From the NCBI RefSeq assembly GCF_026340975.1, contig NZ_JAPEOS010000003.1, positions 1 to 64,000 of the forward strand: a stretch of DNA of 64,000 bases, given 5' to 3'. Below, in pieces: positions 1-8,151 of this stretch. Source of the DNA: Streptomyces sp. NBC_01214. GTDB lineage: Bacteria > Actinomycetota > Actinomycetes > Streptomycetales > Streptomycetaceae. How positions within the stretch are numbered: position 1 is the first letter of the stretch; each line of letters begins with the position of its first letter. The position numbers were made by a program, and so were the translations under genes. The notes beneath the pieces are model-generated. The model had not been told where the DNA came from. It did no database searches and was given only the letters and a program-made list of their open reading frames with translations.

Positions 1-2
1 CG

Positions 3-1400
3 GACTTCGATGCAGAGGCGTACGTACGACGGCCGGGAGCGGTGAAGGAGGGTACGCCGTTCTACCTCGATTCGGACATGCGCCCGTTGGAGCCGCTGTG
101 CTCGTTCTTCCTGGAGCTGTCGAAGACGCTAAAGGCGAAGTCCCTTCAGGACTACGGCTACGACGCCATGGACGTGGTGGAGTTCCTGGCCGAGCTCGAT
201 CCGCCCGCTGACCTGCTGTCGGCCACCGAAGAGGATCTGGTGGCCTACCGGGAGGACTGCACGGAGTACCGCGAGAAGCCAGATGAACCGGCCACATGGA
301 AGCGGCGCCGGGCCACGATCAACAGTTTCTACGACTGGGCGACGGACCCGAGGACGAAGCTGCTGGAGGAGCGCCCCTACTACCGGCGCCCCAACGGACG
401 GGACGTGCTTTCCTGGGGCGCGGTGAGCGAGCTGGACGTGCGCCACCTGACCTATCGGCAGTGGCGTTTCCTCAAACAGGTGGGCCTGCGCGGCTACTTG
501 CCCGATGGCCGGGTCGACCCAGCATTCCGGTGCAGGACACCGCTGCGCAACAGTGCGGCTCCGGAGCTGGCGATCACGACGGGGATGCGGTCGCGGGAGT
601 TCAGCTCGCTGCTGGACATTGAGGTCGGGCCGCCCCGCCGGGACGCATCACCGGCCGAGGTGAAGCTGAGGGCGACCGCGAAGCGCGGATGGCCACGCAC
701 AGCAGCGGTTCAGGATCCGACGCTGCGTGAGCTGGACCTCTACCGCCGCACGGAGCGAGCCGCGATGGTGCGGGCGTCAGCGAAGACCCTCTACAAGGCC
801 CGCGCCGAGCTGTTCGTCGTCGATGACATCGACCTGCGGAAGATGGAGCTGAAGGGGGTGCTGCACGGACGCCGCCGCACCTTCAAGGTCGCAGGGATGC
901 CGGCGGAGATCCGCCGCATCGCTGTCACAGAAGGCGACCGGGGACTCGAGGCGATGGCCCTGTTCCTCGGCCGGGGCGGCCGGATGCTGTCCAAGCAGCG
1001 TTGGGGGCAGATCTTTGACGAGGCCCACCTGCGGGCTCTGCGGCTGAGCGAGGAGTACAAGTCCGAGGTCGTGATGCCCGCCCGGCTTCGGATCCACGAC
1101 ACGCGCCACACGTTCGCGATCTACATGCTGCACGTGCTCACCCACCTCCTCCTCCGCGAGGAGGCCGAGCGCTACCTGGCGGGCGACCACTCGGCCTTCT
1201 TCACGGATCACCTGTCGAGGAACCCGTTGCTGATCCTCCAGCGAATCCTGGGACATCAAAGCCCAAAGACCACTTTGCGCTACCTCACCTACATCCGGGA
1301 CACGAACGCGCTGGTCACCAAGGCCATCGCCGAGTGGAACGACCGGGAGTCGACCTACGCGGACTACGCGAGTGCCCTGGCGGACAGGGAGGTCGCGTAA
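3..1400 (+). CDS. tyrosine recombinase/integrase, first of three (5' end outside window)
   Basis: Site-specific tyrosine recombinase that should cut and rejoin DNA through a 3'-phosphotyrosine. The frame is open to the first base of the window, so the true start probably lies upstream; a GTG at 42 is the first internal candidate. Numbering from that GTG (452 aa), the catalytic set looks complete: TGMRSRE with Arg at about 183, HDTRH at 352-356, LGH at about 405 and the Tyr of TLRY at about 414. The N-terminal 120 residues look like a SAM-like core-binding domain. Its stop overlaps the start of the next recombinase (TAATG), so the two are translationally coupled. Three tandem recombinases plus a small TnpC-like gene recall Tn554-type modules, where TnpA is the recombinase with the full active site. 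This is the most canonical of the three. Confidence 0.88.
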   Translation, partial: DFDAEAYVRRPGAVKEGTPFYLDSDMRPLEPLCSFFLELSKTLKAKSLQDYGYDAMDVVEFLAELDPPADLLSATEEDLVAYREDCTEYREKPDEPATWKRRRATINSFYDWATDPRTKLLEERPYYRRPNGRDVLSWGAVSELDVRHLTYRQWRFLKQVGLRGYLPDGRVDPAFRCRTPLRNSAAPELAITTGMRSREFSSLLDIEVGPPRRDASPAEVKLRATAKRGWPRTAAVQDPTLRELDLYRRTERAAMVRASAKTLYKARAELFVVDDIDLRKMELKGVLHGRRRTFKVAGMPAEIRRIAVTEGDRGLEAMALFLGRGGRMLSKQRWGQIFDEAHLRALRLSEEYKSEVVMPARLRIHDTRHTFAIYMLHVLTHLLLREEAERYLAGDHSAFFTDHLSRNPLLILQRILGHQSPKTTLRYLTYIRDTNALVTKAIAEWNDRESTYADYASALADREVA

Positions 1401-3358
1401 TGCCCAGACGAGGCGAGCGCAAGACGCGCGTCCGCAGCAAGGTCCCGGCCAAGACCCAGGTGACGCCGGGACGTATCGGAGTGCGGGTGTTCCTGGAACA
1501 TCGCCGAGGCCGCACCACCCGGCACGCCATCGACCCGTCCGGCTACCAGTGCACGACACTGGCCGCCCAACTGGCGGACGAATGGCTGAAGATGACGCGC
1601 CACGCGGCGCTGAGCGGAGGCGGATCCGAGTACTCCAGTGCGGTGCGGAGCTTCGCCAAGTTCACGGACAAGCACCTGTCCGAGGCGGGCGTGGACCCGG
1701 CGGAGGCCCGGCTGGACGGCTACGCCGTCGATCTGGTGGAAGTCCTCTATGCGTGGGAGGGAGACCTGCGGCAAAGGTACGGGCCGAAGTCGAAGCAGCC
1801 CTACCGCCGGGCGCGGGCGCTGCTGGCCCTGATCGACCAGCGGGCCACCGCCACACAGGGGATTCCCGAGCGTCTGCGGAAGCGGGCCAAGGCGCCGGCG
1901 TCCTATGGCAAGCCGACGCCTCAGCCGCTGGATGAGTTCTCCAACGCGGAGCGGATTGCCCTGCGGGACGCGGCCCGCGCGGGAGTGCGGGCTACGGAGG
2001 CGAGGCTGGCCCGGGGGCGTGAGCTACTGGCTGCGGGCGCCGACCCACGGGACGGTGGCTGGCGCGATCTTCCCAACCTCGTCTGGGCCACCCGGATGCG
2101 GATGGTGAACTCCCAGACGCTGCAGACGCACCTGCCGGCCAAGACGCGGTGGTGGCCGCCGGAGGTCGTTGGCCTGCTGCCGGTCCCGGAAGGTGCGTCG
2201 AGAGGCCCGGGCGTTCGAGCGCTGGGGCTGGAACTGGGTCGCCTGTTGTTCCCCGATGAGTTCGATCTGCAGGCGTTTCGTGTCCTGCTCCTGCTGGGGA
2301 TGGCGGACACCACCCCGGAGGAACTGCATGACCTGCAGATGGACGACATCGAGTTCACCGACGGCGGCCTGCGGCTGGTGCAGACGAAGATGCGGTCCTC
2401 GCGGATCCGTGCGGATCTCCACCCGGAAGTCGATCTGGAGGGCGGGGATGAGGACGGCGAGGGCGAGGAATTCACGGGTGGCGGAGCTTGGGATGTGCCG
2501 GGCCTGATGCGGCGCCTGCTGGCGGCCACGGCCTTGATCCGGGAGGCATTCGATCCGGAGCCCTACCTGTTTGTGGCAGTGCGGCAAGTGGCTTTCGATG
2601 GTGAACTCGCTGGTGAGGTCGCACAGTTCAAATCGCGCCGCTATCGCTTCGGCTTCTGGATCGCGTCCCAGCGAGACGCGCAGGGGCGTCCTCTGAAGAT
2701 CTCTGAACCGCACGAAGTGCGCCGACTGCGCAAGACCACCAAGGTCGTGCGCGCGGTCGCCCTGGGCGGCACGGTCTCGGACCTGGCGGGCGATGATCAC
2801 CACGTCGAGGTCTACCGGGGGCACTACGGCCACGGCACCACCGCCCACATCATGGCCGGGCGGGCCATCAACCGGTCCCAGGAGTGGGTCTTCCAGCGAG
2901 TCGTACACAAGCCGGTGCTGGTCGACGAGGCGGCCGAGGAGAGGCTGGAGGAGCCGGAGGTCGCCGAAGAGCTCGGCATGGACATCGAGGTCGCCAAGGC
3001 CATGCGGGCCGGGGAGCTGGACATGGGGCTGACGAACTGCCGCAATCCCTACGACTCCCCGCAGCGAACGGACAACAAGCTCTGCCACGTCGCGCCGGCA
3101 ATGTGCATGCTCTGCCGTAATGCCGTCATCTTCTACTCGCAGCTGCCGCGGCTGCTTCTCCTGTCCGACCGAATCGAACGGATGCGGACCGCGTTGCCGC
3201 CGCCGAGGTGGCACGCCATCTACGGGCAGCAACGTGCCGCCTTGGACGAGGTCTTCGCGGAGTGCGCCGACCGGCTGCCCGGCGCCCGGCAGCAGATCAC
3301 CGAGCTGGGCTTGCGCCTGGACCTGCCCCTTGGCCAGCGAACGGAGTTCGACCGATGA
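1400..3358 (+). CDS. tyrosine-recombinase-like protein, second of three (TnpB-like), degenerate active site
   Basis: A 652-aa recombinase-fold protein. The start is ATG at 1400, overlapping the upstream TAA; a longer frame upstream exists but would lie inside the first gene. Where the catalytic Arg box is expected, at about residue 303, the sequence reads GMADTTPEEL and has no Arg. The second box is still visible (HEVRRLRK at about 435, then HYGHGTT at about 473), but no clear nucleophilic Tyr follows at the usual distance. The C-terminal part holds four Cys in a C-x13-C-x6-C-x2-C arrangement (residues about 547-571), likely zinc-binding. It may act as a structural or partly inactive partner in a heteromeric complex. 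The last bases overlap the third recombinase by 4 nt (ATGA). Confidence 0.8.
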   Translation: MPRRGERKTRVRSKVPAKTQVTPGRIGVRVFLEHRRGRTTRHAIDPSGYQCTTLAAQLADEWLKMTRHAALSGGGSEYSSAVRSFAKFTDKHLSEAGVDPAEARLDGYAVDLVEVLYAWEGDLRQRYGPKSKQPYRRARALLALIDQRATATQGIPERLRKRAKAPASYGKPTPQPLDEFSNAERIALRDAARAGVRATEARLARGRELLAAGADPRDGGWRDLPNLVWATRMRMVNSQTLQTHLPAKTRWWPPEVVGLLPVPEGASRGPGVRALGLELGRLLFPDEFDLQAFRVLLLLGMADTTPEELHDLQMDDIEFTDGGLRLVQTKMRSSRIRADLHPEVDLEGGDEDGEGEEFTGGGAWDVPGLMRRLLAATALIREAFDPEPYLFVAVRQVAFDGELAGEVAQFKSRRYRFGFWIASQRDAQGRPLKISEPHEVRRLRKTTKVVRAVALGGTVSDLAGDDHHVEVYRGHYGHGTTAHIMAGRAINRSQEWVFQRVVHKPVLVDEAAEERLEEPEVAEELGMDIEVAKAMRAGELDMGLTNCRNPYDSPQRTDNKLCHVAPAMCMLCRNAVIFYSQLPRLLLLSDRIERMRTALPPPRWHAIYGQQRAALDEVFAECADRLPGARQQITELGLRLDLPLGQRTEFDR

Positions 3359-5904
3359 TGGGCCGCCCCGCCCCCGCACCGCTGTCGTCGGCCAGCTTCC
3401 GCGACGACGAGCCGGTCTTCGGCGACGGGCATCAGGTCCTGGACGGCTTCACCGTTCCGGTGTTCGGGGATGTGGGCCGCTGGTCCGGGGAATGCATCGG
3501 CCGCCCCGCCAACCGGCAGCCCGCGGACTGGGAGGTGGCCTTTCCGGAGGAAGATCCGCTGGTCAACGTGCAGTTGAGAGAGGTGGCCTTCGCCTGGCTG
3601 AACCCCACTCACGCGGTGCTTCGGCGGGCCGGTGTCTTCCTCGCGGCCGAGCCGATGGCGTTCGGCACGGTCAAGGCCCACTGCTTCAAACTCCAGGCCC
3701 TCGCCCGACGCGGCGGTGAACTGGGCCTGGGCCGAGGGCTCGGCGGATGGGACAAGGAGGATTGGAAGCTGATCGTCGCCGACCAGGGCGCTGAACTCGA
3801 TCCGAGCACCGTCGCGACCTATGTCAGCGGGGTGCGAGCTCTGCGCAGAGTGGCGGCTGTCGTCTCGGGCATCGACCCGTTCGACGATCCGTGGGATGGC
3901 CTCGCGGCCACCAAGGTCGCCTTGCAGGAGCATCCGGACGAGAGCGCCGAGACCGATGGCCTGTCCACACCCGACATCCCCCCAAGCGCCTGGTGGGCAC
4001 TGCTGCGGGCGGCCTGGACCTACATCCATGTCCTGGCCCCGGACATCTTCAGCTGGCGCGAGGTCTTCGAGCGCCGCACCGCGGCTCTGCCCGAGCCGAA
4101 GCCGCGGGCCGAGCGCGTCGAGTCGCTCAAACCGGCTGACCTGGACGCCCTGTTGAACACGTGGCTGGCCGATCCGGATCACCTCGTCCCACTGCTGGCC
4201 CAGGAATGGAAGGGCTCACCGGCCGGGACACCGATCTGGAAGACCCTCAGCCGGATCATCACCAACGGGCGGAACCAGGACCTGTTCACCGCCCGCCGGG
4301 ACCGGCTGACCAAGCGCGTCACGTCACGCCGGGCAGCCGTGCTCCAGGCGGTCGCAGCGGGCCGCTGCGTGATGGTCCACGGACCGACCGCCTGGAGCAC
4401 GCTCGGAACCCCGGCCTACCAGCCGCAGGGGCGCCGTCCGGCCCCCGGGGCCCAGCTGGATGAGGACGTGAAGCGCTGGTTGGCTGATCCGGACAACCGC
4501 ATCCCGGTGCGGGCCGTCGATGATCTCCACGACAAGGCCGGAACCCCGATCTGGGCCACGCTCGCCCGCCAGATCTGGGGGCCACGGGACGCGGCCCGGT
4601 CCCACCCCTGCCTGAAGGCGAACCGGGCCCGCTCCGAGATGATCATGAGGGCGATCGAGACCGGGCAGGTCGTACTGGTGGACAGTGCCGAGCGGTCCCG
4701 CGCGGGGTGGCGTTCGCTGCCGATGGCCTGCCCCCAGGCAACCGTGGTCACCCGCACCGACGGCACTTCGGGCCCCTGGCGCACCCAGATCACCCAAGGA
4801 GAACTGGACGACGAACTGCGGATGCTGCGGGCAGCCTGCTATATCTTCATCGCCGCCCTGAGCATGATGCGGGACTCGGAAGTCCAGGAAATCGAGCGGA
4901 ATCCGCTGGTGACCTACTTCGGGTCGCCGGCGATCACGTCCCGCAAGACGAAGCTCGATCCGGCCCGGCCGGAACTGTTCTGGTGGATCTCCGAGCCGGT
5001 CGCGGAGGCCGTCGCGGTGGCCGAGGCCTTGTCCTGGCATCCCACCCACTTGTTCGCCACGCTGGAGCCGCCGCGGCAAAGCACGCGGCCACGGCGGAGC
5101 GACGGCAGGCCGAGGAAGGTCGGTCGCAACGGCATCACGCCCGGCGATGAGATCGACTTCTTCATTGAGCGGATCAACACCACCCACGGCCGCCTGGGGG
5201 TGGAGGAGATTCCCGCCGCCCATGTCCGCCCGCACATGTTCCGCAAGACGATGTCGGCCATCGCGGCCCGGGAACCGGACTCCGAGATCGCGGTGGGGCT
5301 GCAGCTCAAGCATGCCGCCCGCCGGGCCATGGCCAACCGCACCTCCCAGGCCTACGGGAAGATGGACCCCGAATGGGCCAAGGAATTTGACCAGGAACTC
5401 GAGCAGGTCGCTGCCCTGAAGCTGGTCGGTTTCCTCAGTGCCCGCCGTGACGGCGAGGCCGTGGCGGTCGGCCCCGGCGCCGCCCGCCTGCATGCCGGAC
5501 TCGACAAGGTCATCGAGACGATGAACAGCGATCCGCAGCTGCGGGCACAGATCGCCGACGAGCGGGTCGAGGCGGCCCTGCTGGCGTCTGAGTTCCCCGA
5601 ACTACACCTGGGCACCGTCAACCACTGCATGTTCGATGCGCCGCAGGCGGAGTGCCAGGACCAGCTGCCCGAAGACCAGCGCGGGCAGGCGCCCCTGCTT
5701 GGCGCCTGTGAGCCGTCCCGCTGCCGCAACTCGGTGGTCACACGCTCGCATGCACCGATTTGGATCTCCGAGGAGGACGACCTCATGGTGATGGCGAAGG
5801 ACCGGCGGATGGCGCCGCCGAGGCGGGAGTCCGTGCTGATCCGGCTGGCCGATGTCCGGCGCATCACCGATGCCCTGAAGGATGAGATGGGAGACAACCT
5901 CTGA
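3355..5904 (+). CDS. tyrosine recombinase, third and largest of three
   Basis: An 849-aa recombinase-family protein starting at ATG 3355, which overlaps the previous stop as ATGA; upstream in-frame codons lie inside the second gene. The catalytic domain is in the second half: MMRDSEVQ at about residue 502 supplies the first Arg, HMFRKT at about 625 the second box, and TSQAYG at about 665 the likely Tyr. The first 450 residues are unusually long for the family and contain two similar stretches (GTPIWKTLSRII and GTPIWATLARQI, each following a WLADPD motif), which suggests an internal duplication. The C-terminal tail has a Cys-rich segment (residues about 755-792), as in the second recombinase. 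It is coupled to the next gene by TGATG. The target site and mobile-element boundaries are not evident. Confidence 0.82.
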   Translation: MMGRPAPAPLSSASFRDDEPVFGDGHQVLDGFTVPVFGDVGRWSGECIGRPANRQPADWEVAFPEEDPLVNVQLREVAFAWLNPTHAVLRRAGVFLAAEPMAFGTVKAHCFKLQALARRGGELGLGRGLGGWDKEDWKLIVADQGAELDPSTVATYVSGVRALRRVAAVVSGIDPFDDPWDGLAATKVALQEHPDESAETDGLSTPDIPPSAWWALLRAAWTYIHVLAPDIFSWREVFERRTAALPEPKPRAERVESLKPADLDALLNTWLADPDHLVPLLAQEWKGSPAGTPIWKTLSRIITNGRNQDLFTARRDRLTKRVTSRRAAVLQAVAAGRCVMVHGPTAWSTLGTPAYQPQGRRPAPGAQLDEDVKRWLADPDNRIPVRAVDDLHDKAGTPIWATLARQIWGPRDAARSHPCLKANRARSEMIMRAIETGQVVLVDSAERSRAGWRSLPMACPQATVVTRTDGTSGPWRTQITQGELDDELRMLRAACYIFIAALSMMRDSEVQEIERNPLVTYFGSPAITSRKTKLDPARPELFWWISEPVAEAVAVAEALSWHPTHLFATLEPPRQSTRPRRSDGRPRKVGRNGITPGDEIDFFIERINTTHGRLGVEEIPAAHVRPHMFRKTMSAIAAREPDSEIAVGLQLKHAARRAMANRTSQAYGKMDPEWAKEFDQELEQVAALKLVGFLSARRDGEAVAVGPGAARLHAGLDKVIETMNSDPQLRAQIADERVEAALLASEFPELHLGTVNHCMFDAPQAECQDQLPEDQRGQAPLLGACEPSRCRNSVVTRSHAPIWISEEDDLMVMAKDRRMAPPRRESVLIRLADVRRITDALKDEMGDNL

Positions 5905-6332
5905 TGCCGGTGTCCGCCGTGACCGAGGCCAAGCTGCGGGAGGCCATGGCCCGCTTGCTGGCCGGAGAACCCCTGCACACCGACGGGGCTCTTTCCAAGG
6001 AGAACCTTGCCCGGGAAGCCCAGGTCAGCCATGCGACCGTTCACCGGGCCGAGGGCGTTCTGGCCGAGTGGGACGCCAAGGTCGCCCGGCCGGTGCTTCG
6101 CACCCCCGGCGAAGTACAGCGCGATGAGACGATCGCCGACCTGCGCAAGCAGCTGCGGGAGGCGAAGGCCCAAGTCTCCGCGGTTCAGGGCAAGCTGGAC
6201 GCTCTGGCGACCGTGACCGCGAACCTATACGCCGAGAACCAGAGCCTGAAGAAGAAGACCGGCGGTCGCAGGCGGCTGGCCTCGGTGCCAGCTCCCGCTG
6301 CGGAGCCCGACCACGCTCGAACAGACGGCTGA
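5904..6332 (+). CDS. TnpC-like/DUF6262-type accessory protein
   Basis: A 142-aa protein that begins at ATG 5904 overlapping the third recombinase stop. Residues about 28-60 look like a helix-turn-helix (LSKENLAREAQVSHATVHR). Residues about 75-110 form a heptad-rich coiled coil, and the tail is basic. This architecture matches the small third protein of Tn554-type units (TnpC, DUF6262), which sets orientation and efficiency of transposition. It is the last gene of the recombinase operon; a hairpin follows 64 bases later. The family call rests on size, position and coiled coil rather than on a catalytic motif. Confidence 0.72.
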   Translation: MPVSAVTEAKLREAMARLLAGEPLHTDGALSKENLAREAQVSHATVHRAEGVLAEWDAKVARPVLRTPGEVQRDETIADLRKQLREAKAQVSAVQGKLDALATVTANLYAENQSLKKKTGGRRRLASVPAPAAEPDHARTDG

Positions 6333-6395
6333 GCACAGAAGTCCGTACGCGATGGTGCACGAGGAAGTCGTACGCGACTGGGGACGTTCGCCGGT

Positions 6396-6422
6396 ACTTT
6401 CCCCCCGAGGAGGGGGGAAAGT
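6396..6422. terminator. bidirectional hairpin terminator
   Basis: Perfect 11-bp stem ACTTTCCCCCC / GGGGGGAAAGT with a 5-nt loop, sitting between the converging recombinase operon and the minus-strand regulator gene. Confidence 0.75.
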
Positions 6423-6426
6423 CGTT

Positions 6427-7821
6427 TCAGGCGGTGATGCCGAGTTCGGTGCGGGTGCGGTGGATGAACTCGCGGACGGCCGGCTCGCGGCGCCAGGGGC
6501 CGAGGGCGGTGTTGAACTCGCGGACGTAGTCCTTGGCCCGGGAGGACTGGACGCGGGCGAGGATGTCGACGGACCGGTTGCCCAGCTCTAGGCCGTGGTC
6601 GAGGTCGCGGGCCTGAAGGTGGGCGGTTCCGACGATCGCCAGCCGCATTCCGACCGAGCGGGTGAAGACCCCGGAGGGCATCGCGGCGGCCCGTTGGTTC
6701 CAGGCGAGGGCCGCTTTGGGGTTCTTCAGGTCCCGGAAGACCTCGGCGGCGTCCGCCGACAGCCTGGCGTGGTGATAGAAGTCGATCCAGGCGGGCTCTG
6801 AGCCGCTGGCGGCATCAGCCTGACCCAGGAGGTCCTCGGAGGCCGCGAGGGCCCGTGAGGCGGCCCTGGCGTCCCTCTCGCGGGCATGAGCACGGGCTTC
6901 GATGAGCTTGGTGAATGCCAGGACACGCGGGGCGGCCTGGCCCTTCGCGCGTTCGAAGGCGCCCTGGGCCATATCGACGGCCTCGGAGCCGAAGCCCCGC
7001 AGCAGCGATTGCATCGCCATCGTGGTCAGCACATAACAGCCGAGCTCGACGTCCCCGCCTGCGCGGGCCAGGCGGAGGGCCTGGATGAAGTGCCGCTGGG
7101 CGACATCGTGCTGCCCGACGTCGAAGGCCGTCCACCCGGCCAGCCTCGACAGCTCGGAGGTGACGGAGAACAGGTCACGGCCGACCGCGTCGGTGAAGGA
7201 TCCCCGCAGAAGCGGGGCGGCCCTCTCCTGGAGGCAGACGGTGACGGAGTTGGCCTTCCAGTTCCCGCCGCCGTATTTGGAGTCCCAGCGGCGGGCCTCG
7301 TCGGCTGCATCCCGGAGTTCTTCCAGGTCGGCCCGGCCGACCTGCTTCTTGCCGCCGGCCACATCGGCGGCCTCGTCGGCGGGGGTGACCAGCCAGCGGG
7401 TCACGGGTGTGGTGAACGCGGACACGGCAAAGCCGGATCCGGTTAAGAAGTCGCGGCGGTTCACGAAACTCCAGAACGACGTGGCCACTCGGACCGCATC
7501 AGCACGGTCCCGCGGGAAATCCAACCCCACATCCGCGTCCGGTGTCTCCGCATCGCCCATACCGATTTCGCCAAGCGCCACCGGACGGCCGAGCCGTTCG
7601 GCGATCGCCTGCGCGAGGAACGTGGGCACCGGCCACTTGGGGATCATGCCCCGCTGGCACCAGTTTGCGATGGAGGTATGCGAGTAGTCCGTCTCCAGCC
7701 CGGCCTGCTGGGCGAGCTGGTTGACCCGCAGGGCCAGAGACTTGTGGCTCGCACCGCAGGTCTCGATGAGCCGGTCCAGGTCCGCGTTGGGCGGACGCTT
7801 CCGGCGGCTGGTCGACGCCAC
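6427..7821 (-). CDS. TPR-type transcriptional regulator of the Streptomyces RRxFL family
   Basis: About 464 aa. The N-terminal 90 residues carry an HTH-like region (DLDRLIETCGASHKSLALRV), then comes a conserved RRDFLTGSGF segment near residue 130, and then a long alpha-helical region of TPR-like repeats, as in many cluster-linked regulators of Streptomyces. I prefer the GTG at 7821, because AAAAGGGG lies 7 nt upstream; a GTG at 7839 would add six residues but has no ribosome binding site. It is divergent from the asparagine-synthetase/NUDIX/UDP-glucose dehydrogenase genes and probably controls them. It resembles the two regulators of the lanthipeptide cluster (55645-57027 and 57290-58651) in layout. 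The ligand is unknown. Confidence 0.72.
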   Translation of the reverse strand: MASTSRRKRPPNADLDRLIETCGASHKSLALRVNQLAQQAGLETDYSHTSIANWCQRGMIPKWPVPTFLAQAIAERLGRPVALGEIGMGDAETPDADVGLDFPRDRADAVRVATSFWSFVNRRDFLTGSGFAVSAFTTPVTRWLVTPADEAADVAGGKKQVGRADLEELRDAADEARRWDSKYGGGNWKANSVTVCLQERAAPLLRGSFTDAVGRDLFSVTSELSRLAGWTAFDVGQHDVAQRHFIQALRLARAGGDVELGCYVLTTMAMQSLLRGFGSEAVDMAQGAFERAKGQAAPRVLAFTKLIEARAHARERDARAASRALAASEDLLGQADAASGSEPAWIDFYHHARLSADAAEVFRDLKNPKAALAWNQRAAAMPSGVFTRSVGMRLAIVGTAHLQARDLDHGLELGNRSVDILARVQSSRAKDYVREFNTALGPWRREPAVREFIHRTRTELGITA

Positions 7822-8151
7822 CCGAATCCCCTTTTCCACCAGGTCAGCAACATGGCTGCTGACGAGGAAACGCCACGGGGCCGGCTACGTCGACAGGGCA
7901 TTTCCGGTCGGCGCATTCCGGCTGGGCGCGGGAAGCCGCACGCTCTTCCCGCGTCTTGAGGCACTGAGGGTATTGCCCTGCGGACCCTGGGTGAACCTGC
8001 TTTGCGAGTTGTGAGCCCCCCTGCGAGCCCTCGCTGGCATGGGCCGCCGGCGGATGTGATGAGGACGCAGGTCACCGCCGGGACGCCAGGAAGGGCTCCC
8101 GGTGGTGGCCGCCGCCAAGGCACCACGACTTCACGCTCGGGGGTGAACCAG
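7822..8151. other. divergent intergenic region
   Basis: 330 bases between the regulator and the asparagine-synthetase-like gene. Both promoters must lie here. I see no strong palindrome or clear -35/-10 pair, only the ribosome binding site GGGGGTGA ahead of 8152. Confidence 0.5.

Noticed and set aside
2024..3379. Long minus-strand frame opposite the second recombinase
   Set aside because: It is the antisense of a clear coding gene, has no domain, and arises from GC-rich codon bias.
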